Shown here: piece after piece, positions 34,222 through 43,895 of the stretch
How the letters are laid out: every line of letters starts with the position of its first letter
Position numbering within the stretch: the first letter of the stretch is position 1
Source of the DNA: an uncultured Eubacteriales bacterium
GTDB lineage: Bacteria; Bacillota; Clostridia; Oscillospirales; Acutalibacteraceae
Assembly (NCBI GenBank): GCA_934464585.1
Contig: CAKSJY010000003.1
Coordinates: 1-64,000 of the forward strand
Reading direction: 5' to 3'
DNA: 64,000 nucleotides
The notes under the pieces: generated by a model
What the model saw: only the letters and a program-made list of their open reading frames with translations
Databases searched by the model: none
Told to the model about the DNA's origin: nothing
Made by a program: the position numbers and the translations under genes

Positions 34222-34866
34222 CTAGTCTAAGTTTGAACGTCGAAAAACAGATAAATAGTTGTTTTCGGCTTTTTTCCAGTCTACTACATTAAACCAATTA
34301 TCAATGTAATCGCCACGCAAATTTTTATATTTTAAATAATAAGCGTGTTCCCAAACATCTATTGGTATAATTGGACAGAAATCTAGCTTTAAAGGTGTAT
34401 CCTGATTTGCGGTTGATATGATTTTTAATTTTCCATTATTTGTTGAAACAAGCCATGCATATCCCGAACCGAATCTCTCTAGAGCTGCTGTTTTAAATTT
34501 TTCTTTGAAGTTTTCAAAAGAATAAAAATCTCGTTCTATAGCGTTTCTGAGCTTTCCTAAAGGTTCTTTTGTTGAGTTGGGTGTCATTATATAAAAATAA
34601 AAATTGTGGTTATAAACTCCGCCGGCGTTATTTGTTATTGCGGTTTGGGTTTTGGCGTCAACACAAAAGTTTCTTTTTACCAAGGCTTTAAGCGGGAGTC
34701 TTTGTAATGATGGACAGTTTTTTAAAACGGAGTTTAAGTTGTCGACATATGTTTTTAGGTGTTTGTCGTGGTGATAGTGCATGGTTTCCTCGTCGATATA
34801 TGGTTCGAGGGCGTTGTAGTCGTAAGGCAAAGGTATTAGTGAAAATTTATAGTGTTCAGTATTCAT
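34222..34866 (-). CDS. sodA: Superoxide dismutase, Fe/Mn family
   Basis: Converts superoxide to hydrogen peroxide and oxygen. 214 aa. Likely metal ligands: H32 in MHYHHDKHLKTYV, H87 in NHNFY, D170 and H174 in DVWEHAYYLKY. N-terminal LIPLPYDYNALEPYID is typical. The region after the second ligand reads NHNFYFYIM, without the common SFFW pattern, and the protein is divergent overall; whether iron or manganese is used cannot be decided. The product peroxide could be removed by the rubrerythrin at 26990. Divergent from the ferritin-like gene at 34980. Confidence 0.93.
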   Translation of the reverse strand: MNTEHYKFSLIPLPYDYNALEPYIDEETMHYHHDKHLKTYVDNLNSVLKNCPSLQRLPLKALVKRNFCVDAKTQTAITNNAGGVYNHNFYFYIMTPNSTKEPLGKLRNAIERDFYSFENFKEKFKTAALERFGSGYAWLVSTNNGKLKIISTANQDTPLKLDFCPIIPIDVWEHAYYLKYKNLRGDYIDNWFNVVDWKKAENNYLSVFRRSNLD

Positions 34867-34979
34867 ATAAAATTAACCTCCATATGTTTAGTATATGCTT
34901 AAACAATAGGGTAAAATTACAAAACAAAATTAGTATATTCAAATAAAAAGAGAGATAATATATTTGAGGTGAAATTAAA

Positions 34980-35447
34980 ATGAATGCAAATGTAGAACTA
35001 TTAAATTATATACATCAAAACGCAGAAATGGGTCAAGACTCAATAAACAGGCTTTTGGAAATAGTTGATAACGGTGATTTTAAAAATATGCTAAGACATC
35101 AATTTAAAGAATATAAGCATGTTTTTGATGAATCGGAAATCATGCTTAATGACTTTAACAAGGACGCTAAAAGTGTTGGAAAAATGCCTAAAATGGCGAC
35201 TTATATTATGATTAATATGAAAACTCTTACAGATAAATCTCCTGATCATATTGCCGAAATGCTTATTCAGGGAAGTATTATGGGTATAATACAGATTACA
35301 AGAAGATTAAAAGAATATGACGGTGAAGCTGAAGAGAACTTAGTTAAATTTGCAAAGAGGCTTCTAAAGATGGAAGAAGAAAATATAAGAGATTGTCTTA
35401 AGTTTTTAGGTATAAAAGAACAAAAGCTAGAAACAGTGAATGCATAG
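34980..35447 (+). CDS. Ferritin-like four-helix protein (DUF2383-like)
   Basis: 155-aa all-helical protein, about four helices of 25-30 residues. It begins LLNYIHQNAEMGQDSINRLL (8-27) and contains HQFKEYKHVFDESEIML (about 40-56). The pattern suggests a ferritin-like or DUF2383-like bundle, but an unambiguous pair of E-x-x-H diiron motifs is not visible. GAGGTG precedes the ATG. It is divergent from sodA. Function unknown. Confidence 0.7.
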   Translation: MNANVELLNYIHQNAEMGQDSINRLLEIVDNGDFKNMLRHQFKEYKHVFDESEIMLNDFNKDAKSVGKMPKMATYIMINMKTLTDKSPDHIAEMLIQGSIMGIIQITRRLKEYDGEAEENLVKFAKRLLKMEEENIRDCLKFLGIKEQKLETVNA

Positions 35448-35456
35448 TTTAGGTAT

Positions 35457-35490
35457 AATCATATCGGGGCAAAAATGCTCCGATATGATT
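35457..35490 (+). terminator. Terminator after the ferritin-like gene
   Basis: 15-bp stem (35457-35471 with 35476-35490, one G-U pair), 4-nt loop, followed by a broken T-rich tail. Confidence 0.7.
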
Positions 35491-35547
35491 TATATATGTT
35501 TTTTGACGATAAAAGTATAAAATCTAAAGAAAATAAAATATTTAGTC

Positions 35548-35576
35548 TTGTAAGATTGAGAAAAAAAAGTTATACT
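35548..35576 (+). promoter_or_regulatory. polA promoter
   Basis: TTGTAA (35548-35553), 17-bp A-rich spacer, TATACT (35571-35576), 36 nt before the polA GTG. Confidence 0.6.
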
Positions 35577-35612
35577 ATTAAAGTATAGCGATCCAAAGGC
35601 GGAGGATATTAA

Positions 35613-38186
35613 GTGAAGTTATTAGTTTTAGATGGCAACAGTATATTAAATCGTGCTTTTTATGGTATTAAACTTCTTAGCACAAAAGATGGAATATACA
35701 CAAATGCAATATATGGTTTTTTAACTATGCTTTTGAAAATAAAAGAAGAAAATAAACCGGATATTATTGCTGCAGCGTTTGATTTGAAAGAACCTACATT
35801 TAGACATAAACTTTTTGACGGATATAAGGCTAAAAGAAAGGGTATGCCTCAGGAGCTTGCAGATCAAATGCCTATTATAAAGGAAATATTGGGATATTTG
35901 GGATGTAAAATAATAGAATGTCCAGGCTTCGAAGCGGACGATATTATTGGTACCTTGGCAAAAGAATGTGAGAAAAAAGGTTATGAATGTTTAATAGCAA
36001 CAGGAGATAAAGACAGCCTTCAGCTAATATCGAAAACCACTTCTGTGAGAATTGCATCTACTAAAATGGGGAAACCACAGGTAACACTCTATACTGAAGA
36101 AAAAATTATGGAGGACTTTGGTCTTAAACCTCAGCAGCTTATAGATTTAAAAGCAATTCAAGGAGATGCTTCCGATAATATTCCCGGAGTTAAGGGGATA
36201 GGTCCTAAGGGTGCACTTGATCTTATTAATAGATTTAAAAATATTGATTACATATATGAAAATATAGAATCAATTGATATAAAGGACGGAATAAGAAAAA
36301 AGCTTATTGAAAGCAAAGATATAGCATATCTAAGCCGAACTCTCGGAACGATAAATACCGATGTACCGATAGATACAGATATAGAAAACCTTTCTCTATG
36401 CGATAAAGATTTTGAGAAAGCAAAATCTCTTATGGCAAAATTAGAGATGTTTTCACTTATCGAAAAAATTATTCCTGAAAGTGTAGAATCGGAAAATGAT
36501 GAGAACCATAAAAGTAAAGCTGAATATAAAATATTAGAAATAGGTTTAGATAAACTACTCGAAACTTTAAAAAAGGAAAAAAGAGCGACCTTTATTTTTG
36601 ATAGGGAAAATGAGGAAGAACCATGTTTTTATTTTAAATTGGCAAATGGAATTTGTGTTGTAAATTCTGATGAGCTTGGGTTTTTCAAGAGCTTATTTGA
36701 AGATGAAAACATAGAAAAGGTTTCTCACAATTTAAAACCGGTATTTGCATTTTTAAATAAGAATAATATTCACTTTGAAAATATGAAATTTGATACAATG
36801 CTTGCAGGGTATCTTTTGAATCCATCGGCTTCTCAATATGATATAGAAAGGCTTTGCTCTGAGTATGGTATCGGTGAGTTAGATGATGAAAATAGAGTTT
36901 TAAGTGCTGTATCCTTTCTACCGGAGCTTTTTGATGTTCTTTATAGAAAGCTTGAAGAAAATGAACAAATATCACTTTTAGAAAATATTGAAATTCCTCT
37001 TTGCAATGTACTTGCAAAAATGGAGAATCTAGGCTTTTTAATTGATAAAGAAGGAATAGAACATTACCGTACAGTCCTTCAATCTGAAATTGATATGTTG
37101 GTAGGTCAGATATATGACTTTGCGGGTGAAGAATTTAATATTAATTCACCAAAACAGTTAGGTGACATATTATTTGAAAAACTAATGCTTCCAAAAGGCA
37201 AAAAAACACGAAGAGGATATTCTACAAGCGCAGATGTTTTAGAAAAATTGAGATATGAACATCCTATTGTTGATCTAATTTTGAAGTACAGGACCTTGTC
37301 AAAATTAAAATCAACTTATTGCGACGGAATGCTAAAAGTTATAGCAGAAGATGGACGAATACATTCTAAGTTTAATCAAGTAGAAACAAGAACAGGCCGA
37401 ATAAGTTCTTTAGAGCCGAATTTACAAAACATACCTGTAAGAACAGAAATCGGAAAAGAATTAAGACGTTTTTTTGTTGCAAAGGATGGTTGTGTTTTAG
37501 TTGATGCGGACTATTCACAAATAGAACTTAGAGTATTGGCTCATGTATCAAAAGACGAAAACATGATAGAAGCTTTTAAAAACTCTGATGATATTCATAC
37601 GATAACAGCGTCCCAAGTGTTTAATATGCCGATAAATATGGTGACTCCTATAATGAGATCCCGAGCTAAAGCTGTTAATTTTGGTATTGTATATGGTATA
37701 GGTGCATTTTCACTTTCCAAGGATATTGGAGTAAGCAGAAAAGAAGCTGCGAAATATATCGAAAATTATCTTAAACACTACAGTGGTGTCGATAAATATA
37801 TGAATGACATAGTTGAAGATGCTAAAGAAAAAGGCTATGTAGAGACTATGTTTAATCGAAGAAGATATCTTCCGGAGCTTGTATCGTCGAATTTTGCATT
37901 GAGGTCATTTGGTGAAAGAGTTGCCAGGAATATGCCAATTCAAGGAACGGCAGCGGATATTATAAAAATAGCAATGATAAATGTAGATAAAAGAATAAGC
38001 AAGGAAAACCTAAAGTCTAGATTGATTCTGCAGGTACACGATGAGCTTATAATAGAAGCACCTGAAAGTGAAGCAGAATACGCAGCAAAAATTATAAAAG
38101 AAGAAATGGAGAAAGCGGTAGATTTTAATGTTCCGCTTATTGCAGATGCATCTATCGGAAAAACATGGTTTGAAGCTAAAAAATAA
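35613..38186 (+). CDS. polA: DNA polymerase I
   Basis: Repair and Okazaki-fragment polymerase. 857 aa. N-terminal 5'-3' exonuclease (LVLDGNSILNRAFYG, ECPGFEADDIIGTLA, GVKGIGPKGALDLI); central 3'-5' exonuclease-like domain (about 300-470); C-terminal polymerase with motif A VLVDADYSQIELRVLAHVS (about 629-647), motif B and motif C LQVHDELIIEAP. In the middle domain the second acidic motif (NLKxD type) reads HNLKPVFAF and the third (YxxxD) is not recognisable, so proofreading is likely lost, as in Bacillus and Thermus enzymes. GTG start with GGAGG. Confidence 0.97.
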   Translation: MKLLVLDGNSILNRAFYGIKLLSTKDGIYTNAIYGFLTMLLKIKEENKPDIIAAAFDLKEPTFRHKLFDGYKAKRKGMPQELADQMPIIKEILGYLGCKIIECPGFEADDIIGTLAKECEKKGYECLIATGDKDSLQLISKTTSVRIASTKMGKPQVTLYTEEKIMEDFGLKPQQLIDLKAIQGDASDNIPGVKGIGPKGALDLINRFKNIDYIYENIESIDIKDGIRKKLIESKDIAYLSRTLGTINTDVPIDTDIENLSLCDKDFEKAKSLMAKLEMFSLIEKIIPESVESENDENHKSKAEYKILEIGLDKLLETLKKEKRATFIFDRENEEEPCFYFKLANGICVVNSDELGFFKSLFEDENIEKVSHNLKPVFAFLNKNNIHFENMKFDTMLAGYLLNPSASQYDIERLCSEYGIGELDDENRVLSAVSFLPELFDVLYRKLEENEQISLLENIEIPLCNVLAKMENLGFLIDKEGIEHYRTVLQSEIDMLVGQIYDFAGEEFNINSPKQLGDILFEKLMLPKGKKTRRGYSTSADVLEKLRYEHPIVDLILKYRTLSKLKSTYCDGMLKVIAEDGRIHSKFNQVETRTGRISSLEPNLQNIPVRTEIGKELRRFFVAKDGCVLVDADYSQIELRVLAHVSKDENMIEAFKNSDDIHTITASQVFNMPINMVTPIMRSRAKAVNFGIVYGIGAFSLSKDIGVSRKEAAKYIENYLKHYSGVDKYMNDIVEDAKEKGYVETMFNRRRYLPELVSSNFALRSFGERVARNMPIQGTAADIIKIAMINVDKRISKENLKSRLILQVHDELIIEAPESEAEYAAKIIKEEMEKAVDFNVPLIADASIGKTWFEAKK

Positions 38187-38223
38187 AGTAATAAAAACAA
38201 ATTTAGAAATGAGGAAAAGTATA

Positions 38224-38694
38224 ATGAAAATTTTATTTATTTGTACAGGTAACACATGCAGGAGCCCAATGGCAGAAGCAATTTTTAAAAATTTTGCAAA
38301 GGAAAAGGGATTAAACATTGATATACGCAGTGCAGGGCTTATGACTTCACCAAATGCACGTACCTCAAAAAATACAATTGCAGTACTAAAAGAAATTGGT
38401 ATTGACATGGAAAGCAAAGAAGCACACGGAATATTGGAGAACAGAGAGTGGAGCAATACAGACATATATGTAACAATGGAAGACTTCCAAAAGGAAGTAC
38501 TAAAAAGATTAAGTGTACCTGATGAAAAAATATATGTTTTGGGTGGAGGAATAAAGGATCCTTACGGTGAAAATATAGAGGCATATAGAGAGACCAGAGA
38601 AAAGATTTTAGAAGGTCTTAAAAAGATGTATAAGGATATATTTGTTGATGGGGCGTTTTCAAATGTAATGTTTGTAAACGATGAAAACTATTAA
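38224..38694 (+). CDS. Low-molecular-weight protein-tyrosine/arginine phosphatase
   Basis: 156-aa LMW-PTP superfamily member. Catalytic P-loop CTGNTCRS (9-16), with general-acid region KDPYGEN (about 114-120). The Thr after the first Cys of the loop (CTGNTCRS) is typical of YwlE-type arginine phosphatases, so either tyrosine or arginine phosphatase activity is possible. The ATG at 38224 is preceded by GAGGAA; an in-frame start 96 nt upstream lies inside polA and lacks homology. It overlaps rimI by 14 bp. Confidence 0.9.
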   Translation: MKILFICTGNTCRSPMAEAIFKNFAKEKGLNIDIRSAGLMTSPNARTSKNTIAVLKEIGIDMESKEAHGILENREWSNTDIYVTMEDFQKEVLKRLSVPDEKIYVLGGGIKDPYGENIEAYRETREKILEGLKKMYKDIFVDGAFSNVMFVNDENY

Positions 38695-39136
38695 TGTGTT
38701 AAAAATTGTAAAAATGGGTAAAGAACATATCAAGGATATAGCTTTGATTGAAAAGGAATGTTTTTCAAACCCATGGAGCGAAAATGCACTAAAAGATGAA
38801 CTTGCTAAGAGTAATTCCTGTTTCTTGGTTTCTCTAGAGAATGACAAGGTATCAGGATATGTTGGAATGAATTATGTGCTTGACGAGGGATACATAACTA
38901 ATATAGCGGTCTTTAAACAATATAGAGGTAATGGTATAGCAACAAGTCTTTTAGAAAATCTTATATTAAGGTGTATAGACTTAAAGTTTTCATTTTTAAG
39001 CCTGGAAGTGAGGGTTTCTAACAAAAAAGCTATTTCGCTTTATGAAAAGTTTGAATTTAAAAATCTAGGTATAAGAAAAAATTTCTATACTTTACCCAAA
39101 GAAGATGCCTTTATAATGACTAAATATTTTAGGTAA
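38681..39136 (+). CDS. rimI: Ribosomal-protein-alanine acetyltransferase RimI
   Basis: 151-aa GNAT protein that acetylates the N-terminal alanine of ribosomal protein S18 in model bacteria. FSNPWSENALKDEL (about 28-41) and GYITNIAVFKQYRGNGIATSLLE with the acetyl-CoA motif YRGNGIA (about 86-92); ISLYEKFEFKNLGIRKNFY at the end is typical of RimI. Position just before tsaD is the common arrangement. The start lies inside the phosphatase gene and lacks a strong ribosome site, so translation is probably coupled. Confidence 0.93.
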   Translation: MKTINVLKIVKMGKEHIKDIALIEKECFSNPWSENALKDELAKSNSCFLVSLENDKVSGYVGMNYVLDEGYITNIAVFKQYRGNGIATSLLENLILRCIDLKFSFLSLEVRVSNKKAISLYEKFEFKNLGIRKNFYTLPKEDAFIMTKYFR

Positions 39137-39161
39137 AGTGGCCAAAAGAATGGAGACTAAA

Positions 39162-40169
39162 ATGAAGATATTAGCAATAGAAAGTTCTTGCGACGAAACT
39201 GCTGCAGCAGTTGTCGAGGATGGTAGGATTGTCTTATCATCTGCAGTTGCATCGCAGATAGAGGAACATAAAATTTACGGCGGAGTTGTGCCTGAAATAG
39301 CTTCAAGAATGCACACAGAAGCAATAGTGAATATTGTAAAGAAAGCATTGAGTGATGCGAAACTAGAGCTTTCCGATATAGACGCTATAGGGGTAACATA
39401 TGCTCCGGGACTTATTGGTGCTTTGCTTGTTGGTGTAAACTTTGCAAAAGGGTTATCGCTTGCAACAAAACTTCCGCTTATACCAGTGCATCATTTAAGG
39501 TCGCATATTGCTTCTAATTACATATCAAACCCTGATCTTAAGCCACCATTTTTATGTTTGGTAGTTTCAGGAGGTCATAGTCATATTGTTGAGGTTAAAG
39601 ATTATACAAATATGAAGGTTATAGGCAGGACTAGGGATGATGCTGCGGGGGAAACTTTCGATAAAGCCGCAAGAGCTATGGGTATGCCGTATCCCGGTGG
39701 AATACATCTTGATAAAATTGCTGAACTTGGTGATGAAAGTGCTTTTGAATTTCCACATCCAAAAGTAACAGATTCAGAATATGACTTTAGCTTTTCAGGA
39801 CTTAAGACAGCTATTATTAACACGATTCATAACGCAAAACAAAAGGGCGAAGAACTTCCAATTGCGGATCTTTCTGCCTCATTTAGAAAAACAGTTGTAG
39901 ATTGTTTGGTTACAAATTTCATTAAGGCTGCAGAAGAACTAAAATATGATAAACTTGTAGTTGCAGGCGGGGTTTCAGCAAATTCTCTTTTAAGGAAACG
40001 CTTAAAAGAAGAGGCAGATAGGCGTGATTTTAAACTTTATATGCCTGAGCTTAGATATTGTGGTGATAATGCTGCAATGGTAGGATCGCAAGCATACTAT
40101 GAATATTTAAACGAAAATATTGCCGGACTTGACTTAAATGGTTGTGCGGCATTATCGATAGAATTGTAA
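39162..40169 (+). CDS. tsaD: tRNA N6-adenosine threonylcarbamoyltransferase TsaD
   Basis: Catalytic component for t6A37 formation in ANN-decoding tRNAs, working with TsaB and TsaE (neither in this window). 335 aa from the ATG at 39162, 6 nt after GGAG; a GTG 24 nt upstream is weaker. N-terminal MKILAIESSCDETAAAVVED; metal-binding HHLRSH (about 108-113); SGGHSHIV (about 134-141); glycine motif GGVSANSLLR (about 268-277). A terminator follows immediately. Confidence 0.97.
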   Translation: MKILAIESSCDETAAAVVEDGRIVLSSAVASQIEEHKIYGGVVPEIASRMHTEAIVNIVKKALSDAKLELSDIDAIGVTYAPGLIGALLVGVNFAKGLSLATKLPLIPVHHLRSHIASNYISNPDLKPPFLCLVVSGGHSHIVEVKDYTNMKVIGRTRDDAAGETFDKAARAMGMPYPGGIHLDKIAELGDESAFEFPHPKVTDSEYDFSFSGLKTAIINTIHNAKQKGEELPIADLSASFRKTVVDCLVTNFIKAAEELKYDKLVVAGGVSANSLLRKRLKEEADRRDFKLYMPELRYCGDNAAMVGSQAYYEYLNENIAGLDLNGCAALSIEL

Positions 40170-40188
40170 TATTTTCGATTAAATTAAG

Positions 40189-40218
40189 AAAAGGCTTCCT
40201 TAAATTAGGAGGCTTTTT
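40189..40218 (+). terminator. tsaD terminator
   Basis: 12-bp stem (40189-40200 with 40207-40218, two G-U pairs), 6-nt loop, TTTTT at the end, 20 nt after the tsaD stop. Confidence 0.85.
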
Positions 40219-40306
40219 GTGTATAATAGTAAATGTTTTTATTTAGTTTTAGATAAAATATTAATGTAGGAAATTGTTTTTTGAATTTTTAAATGATAGA
40301 AAAAAT

Positions 40307-40335
40307 TTGCATATATTTTTTTTAGATGATATAAT
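40307..40335 (+). promoter_or_regulatory. Promoter of the surface-polysaccharide locus
   Basis: TTGCAT (40307-40312), 17-bp spacer, TATAAT (40330-40335). A transcript would begin about 30 nt before the flippase start codon. Confidence 0.65.
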
Positions 40336-40372
40336 CTATAAGTTAGATTGTTTCTTGTTGGAGGTAACTGTT

Positions 40373-41899
40373 TTGGAAAAAAACCAAAGAAAGATGGGAG
40401 TAGTACTTTCCTATGTGCTAGTTGTATTAAATGCATTAGTTGGATTTATGTATGTTCCAATCCTTTTGCACTATATGGGCAAAAATGAGTATGGACTTTA
40501 TCAGACTATGGGGTCGTTGTTAGCGACATTTGTAATATTGGACTTTGGATTACCGGCGACGGTTATACGATATTATTCAAGGTATAAATCCTTAAATGAT
40601 GAAGAAGGTATGGAAAATATATTGGCTTTATGTTCGAGAATGCTTATAATACTTACGTTGGTATTGGTAGCAGCGGGAGGTATACTATATTTTTTCTTAG
40701 ATGGTATGTACGCTTCATCACTTACTGCCTCGGAGCTTAAAAGTGCAAAGATTATATTTATAATTTTGCTTATAAATATTCTATTTACGTCACCGACCCA
40801 AATATTTAATGCAATAATTATATCGTATGAACGTTTTGTCTTTTTTAGGCTTTCACTTATTATTCAGGTAATATTACAACCGATAGTTGTTATATTGTTA
40901 ATGCAGAAAAGTCCATATGCTGTTACATTGGTTTCGGTATATACAATTTCTAACTTTTTACTTGTAGCTACAAGAGTTTACTACTGTTTTGCAAAAATAA
41001 AAATTAAAATAAAAATGCACTATTTTGATAAGGAACTTTTTAAGGATATTATATCTTATGCTTTTTTTATATTTTTAAATGTTGTGATAGACCAGGTGTT
41101 CTGGAGATCTAATCAGATAATACTAAGTATTGTTGCAAGTACTGCGGCGGTTGCGACGTATTCGATAGCGTACCAAATATCATATAATTATATGACACTT
41201 TCAACAGCTGTAAGTGGTGTGTTTTTGCCAAGGGTTACCGAAATGGTTACAAATAATGAACCGAGGGAAAATTTATCTGATCTATTTATAAAAGCAGGAA
41301 GGGTACAGTTTTTGCTGTTGTCTTGTGTTTTAAGTGGATTTATCCTTTTTGGACGTCAGTTTATTAATGTATGGGCAGGAAATGGTTTTGATGAAGCATA
41401 TTTAATAACACTTCTTTTAATAGTTCCGTTTACTGTGGAATTAATTCAAAACGTGGGTCAAGTAATACTCCAAGCGCTTAATAAATTTAGGTTTAAGGTT
41501 TATGTGTTTTTGGGGGTCGCAGTTGTTAATGTGGCATTGGCAGTTCCACTTGCTCAAAAATATGGTGGGACAGGTTGTGCTATTGCAACAGGGGTAACTT
41601 TCTTTATTGGAAATGCCTTTATTATGAACTATTATTATGCTAAGTATATTGGGCTAGATATAAAGAGATTTTGGAAAGAAATTTTTAAGATTTTTGTACC
41701 TGCAATAGGCTGTATGTTATTGGGATTTTTACTAAATTATATAAGTTTATCAAATAAAATTATAGACTTAGGTGTTAAGGTAGTAATTTATGCATCGATC
41801 TATGTAATAGCAATTTGGCTATTTGCGATGAATAATTACGAAAAGGGCTTGGTTATAGGTCCTATTAATAAAATAAAAAGACGGTTTGCTAGAGTATAG
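40373..41899 (+). CDS. Polysaccharide flippase, Wzx/MATE-like
   Basis: 508-aa multi-pass membrane protein of the MOP superfamily (about 12-14 helices) that would flip lipid-linked repeat units across the membrane. The N-terminus has VLSYVLVVLNALVGFMYVPILLHYMG after the start, with MGKNEYGLYQ, typical of Wzx. The TTG at 40373 follows GTTGGAGG; the upstream ATG at 40274 would add 33 residues and overlap the promoter. First gene of the polysaccharide locus. Confidence 0.9.
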   Translation: MEKNQRKMGVVLSYVLVVLNALVGFMYVPILLHYMGKNEYGLYQTMGSLLATFVILDFGLPATVIRYYSRYKSLNDEEGMENILALCSRMLIILTLVLVAAGGILYFFLDGMYASSLTASELKSAKIIFIILLINILFTSPTQIFNAIIISYERFVFFRLSLIIQVILQPIVVILLMQKSPYAVTLVSVYTISNFLLVATRVYYCFAKIKIKIKMHYFDKELFKDIISYAFFIFLNVVIDQVFWRSNQIILSIVASTAAVATYSIAYQISYNYMTLSTAVSGVFLPRVTEMVTNNEPRENLSDLFIKAGRVQFLLLSCVLSGFILFGRQFINVWAGNGFDEAYLITLLLIVPFTVELIQNVGQVILQALNKFRFKVYVFLGVAVVNVALAVPLAQKYGGTGCAIATGVTFFIGNAFIMNYYYAKYIGLDIKRFWKEIFKIFVPAIGCMLLGFLLNYISLSNKIIDLGVKVVIYASIYVIAIWLFAMNNYEKGLVIGPINKIKRRFARV

Positions 41900-41919
41900 T
41901 TTTTAAATTAAGGAGAAAA

Positions 41920-43002
41920 ATGATGACAGTATCTTTTATAGTGGTTGCATTGAATGCAGAAAAAACTATAAAATCTTTGCTTGAAGATTTAAATAATCAA
42001 ACATATCCACACAAGGATATACAATTGATTTTTGTCGATAGTTTGTCGACAGATAAAACATTGAAGATATTAAATAATTTTAAAAAGGATTACGAAAACG
42101 AGTATATGTCAGTATCGATAAAGAATAATCCTAAAAAGATACTCCCATGTGGATGGAATATAGCATTGAAAGAAGTATTGGGGGATGTAGTTCTTAGAGT
42201 AGATGCACACTCACATATACCTGAAGACTTTATTGAAAAAAATGTAGAACATATAAAAAATGGTGAGTTTATTACAGGGGGACCTCGAAAGAGCATAATT
42301 GATAAACAAAGCAATTGGCAGGATGTTTTGCTGTTTTGTGAAACATCATTATTTGGTAGTGGAATAGCTAAGTATAGAAATAGCGAAACAACTCAATATG
42401 TAAATACTCTTGCACATGCTGCATATAAGACAGACGTATTTAGAAAGGTCGGCGGATATGATGAACGTCTTGCAAGGACTGAGGATAATGAAATTCATTT
42501 TAGAATGAGGGAGGCAGGATATAAATTTCTTTTTAGTACAGATATAAAATCTTTTCATCATGCAAGAAGTTCTTTGAAAAAAATGGTTAAACAAAAATTC
42601 TTAAATGGTAAATGGATAGGATTAACTATGGGTGTTTCACCAAAATGTTTTTCGATATACCACTTTGCTCCGTTGGCATTTGTTTTAGCAATTATAGCAA
42701 GCATTATATTTGGATTGTTTGTTAATTGGAACTTGTTTATTGGAATATTGTCTTTATATGGTGTTGCTAATATATTAATGACATTACTATCTTTAAAAGG
42801 TAATAAACTAAATTCACTATACTTTTTAGCGCCTATATTATTTTTGATATTACATTTAGCATATGGTACGGGCACACTTTTGGGAATATTAAAAATGCCT
42901 TTTTGGAAGATGAAACCAGAAAATAGGGAATGTAAGGAAATTGAGAATGTTAAAAATGTTTTGAATGAAAGACTAAATAACTGTCAGGAAAATGGTGATT
43001 AA
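41920..43002 (+). CDS. Glycosyltransferase family 2, ExoA-like
   Basis: 360-aa membrane-associated glycosyltransferase. GT-A domain at the N-terminus: SFIVVALNAEKTIKSLLEDL (4-23), FVDSLSTDKT, and the D-x-D-like VLRVDAHS (about 91-98); later GGYDERLARTEDNEIHFRM (about 178-196) with the acidic E-D. Three C-terminal hydrophobic segments (about 247-269, 275-292 and 300-317) anchor it. ExoA of succinoglycan synthesis has the same layout. Donor and acceptor sugars are unknown. Confidence 0.9.
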   Translation: MMTVSFIVVALNAEKTIKSLLEDLNNQTYPHKDIQLIFVDSLSTDKTLKILNNFKKDYENEYMSVSIKNNPKKILPCGWNIALKEVLGDVVLRVDAHSHIPEDFIEKNVEHIKNGEFITGGPRKSIIDKQSNWQDVLLFCETSLFGSGIAKYRNSETTQYVNTLAHAAYKTDVFRKVGGYDERLARTEDNEIHFRMREAGYKFLFSTDIKSFHHARSSLKKMVKQKFLNGKWIGLTMGVSPKCFSIYHFAPLAFVLAIIASIIFGLFVNWNLFIGILSLYGVANILMTLLSLKGNKLNSLYFLAPILFLILHLAYGTGTLLGILKMPFWKMKPENRECKEIENVKNVLNERLNNCQENGD

Positions 43003-43016
43003 AGGTGAGTAAGAAA

Positions 43017-43895
43017 TTGAAGGAATATTTAGTTCCCGATGAGCAGATTAGAGAACTTCAGCTTAAAAGCCTAGATATGCTTTTGTATTTTAAAAAATTT
43101 TGTGATGAAAACAACTTGCTGTTTTATTTTTGTGGTGGTTGTTGTATTGGTTCCTTAAGGCACAAAGGGTTTATACCGTGGGATGACGATATAGATATAT
43201 TTATGCTGAGAGAAGATTATGAAAAGCTTCATAAGCTTTGGGCTGAAAAGGCAGATACAGAAAAATATTCCTGCCTTCATCCATCAAAAAATATGATGTC
43301 GGGAAATATTTTTACAACGATTGTTGACAATAATACAACTCTTATAAAACCATATCAGACAGAACTAGATATACCCCTTGGAGTAAATATGGACATTTTT
43401 CCTCTTGATGGTTGTCCTTCTTCAAGATTTAAGAGAAAAATGCAGATGATTTGGGCAATGATATATTCATTGTATTTAGCTCAAGTTGTTCCTGAAAAGC
43501 ACGGTAAATTGGTAAGTATAGGTGGAAAATTTTTGCTTTCAATTGTTCCTAGCAAAAATCTTAGATATAAAATATGGAAACATGCTGAAAAGAAGATGTC
43601 GAAATATAAAATAGCAGACTGCGATTATATTACAGAGCTATGCGCAGGCCCGGGATATATGAAGAATGAATATCCAAAAGAAGCATTTGCTTCGGCTGTA
43701 TATAGATTATTTGAAGGATATCAGATGCCAATACCAGTAGGATATGATCAGTATTTAAAAATAGCTTTTGGGGATTATATGACTATGCCACCAAAAGAAA
43801 AGCAGATAGCTCACCATGAAGTTGTATGCTTAGATTTAGAAAACAGTTATAAGAAATATAAAGGAATATACTATTGTTTGGAGGATAAAAAATGA
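43017..43895 (+). CDS. LicD-family phosphotransferase
   Basis: 292-aa LicD/nucleotidyltransferase-fold protein. Members move phosphocholine or phosphoribitol-type groups from CDP-activated donors to surface glycans. Signature: FCGGCCIGSLRHKGFIPWDD followed by the acidic DDIDIFM (around 41-67), then HxxKxxM-type PSKNM. The TTG at 43017 lies 7 nt after AAAGGTGAG; a GTG at 43005 is the alternative and would add 4 residues. It overlaps tarI by 4 bp. Because TarI and TarJ follow, phosphoribitol is the likely group, but choline cannot be excluded from sequence alone. Confidence 0.9.
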   Translation: MKEYLVPDEQIRELQLKSLDMLLYFKKFCDENNLLFYFCGGCCIGSLRHKGFIPWDDDIDIFMLREDYEKLHKLWAEKADTEKYSCLHPSKNMMSGNIFTTIVDNNTTLIKPYQTELDIPLGVNMDIFPLDGCPSSRFKRKMQMIWAMIYSLYLAQVVPEKHGKLVSIGGKFLLSIVPSKNLRYKIWKHAEKKMSKYKIADCDYITELCAGPGYMKNEYPKEAFASAVYRLFEGYQMPIPVGYDQYLKIAFGDYMTMPPKEKQIAHHEVVCLDLENSYKKYKGIYYCLEDKK

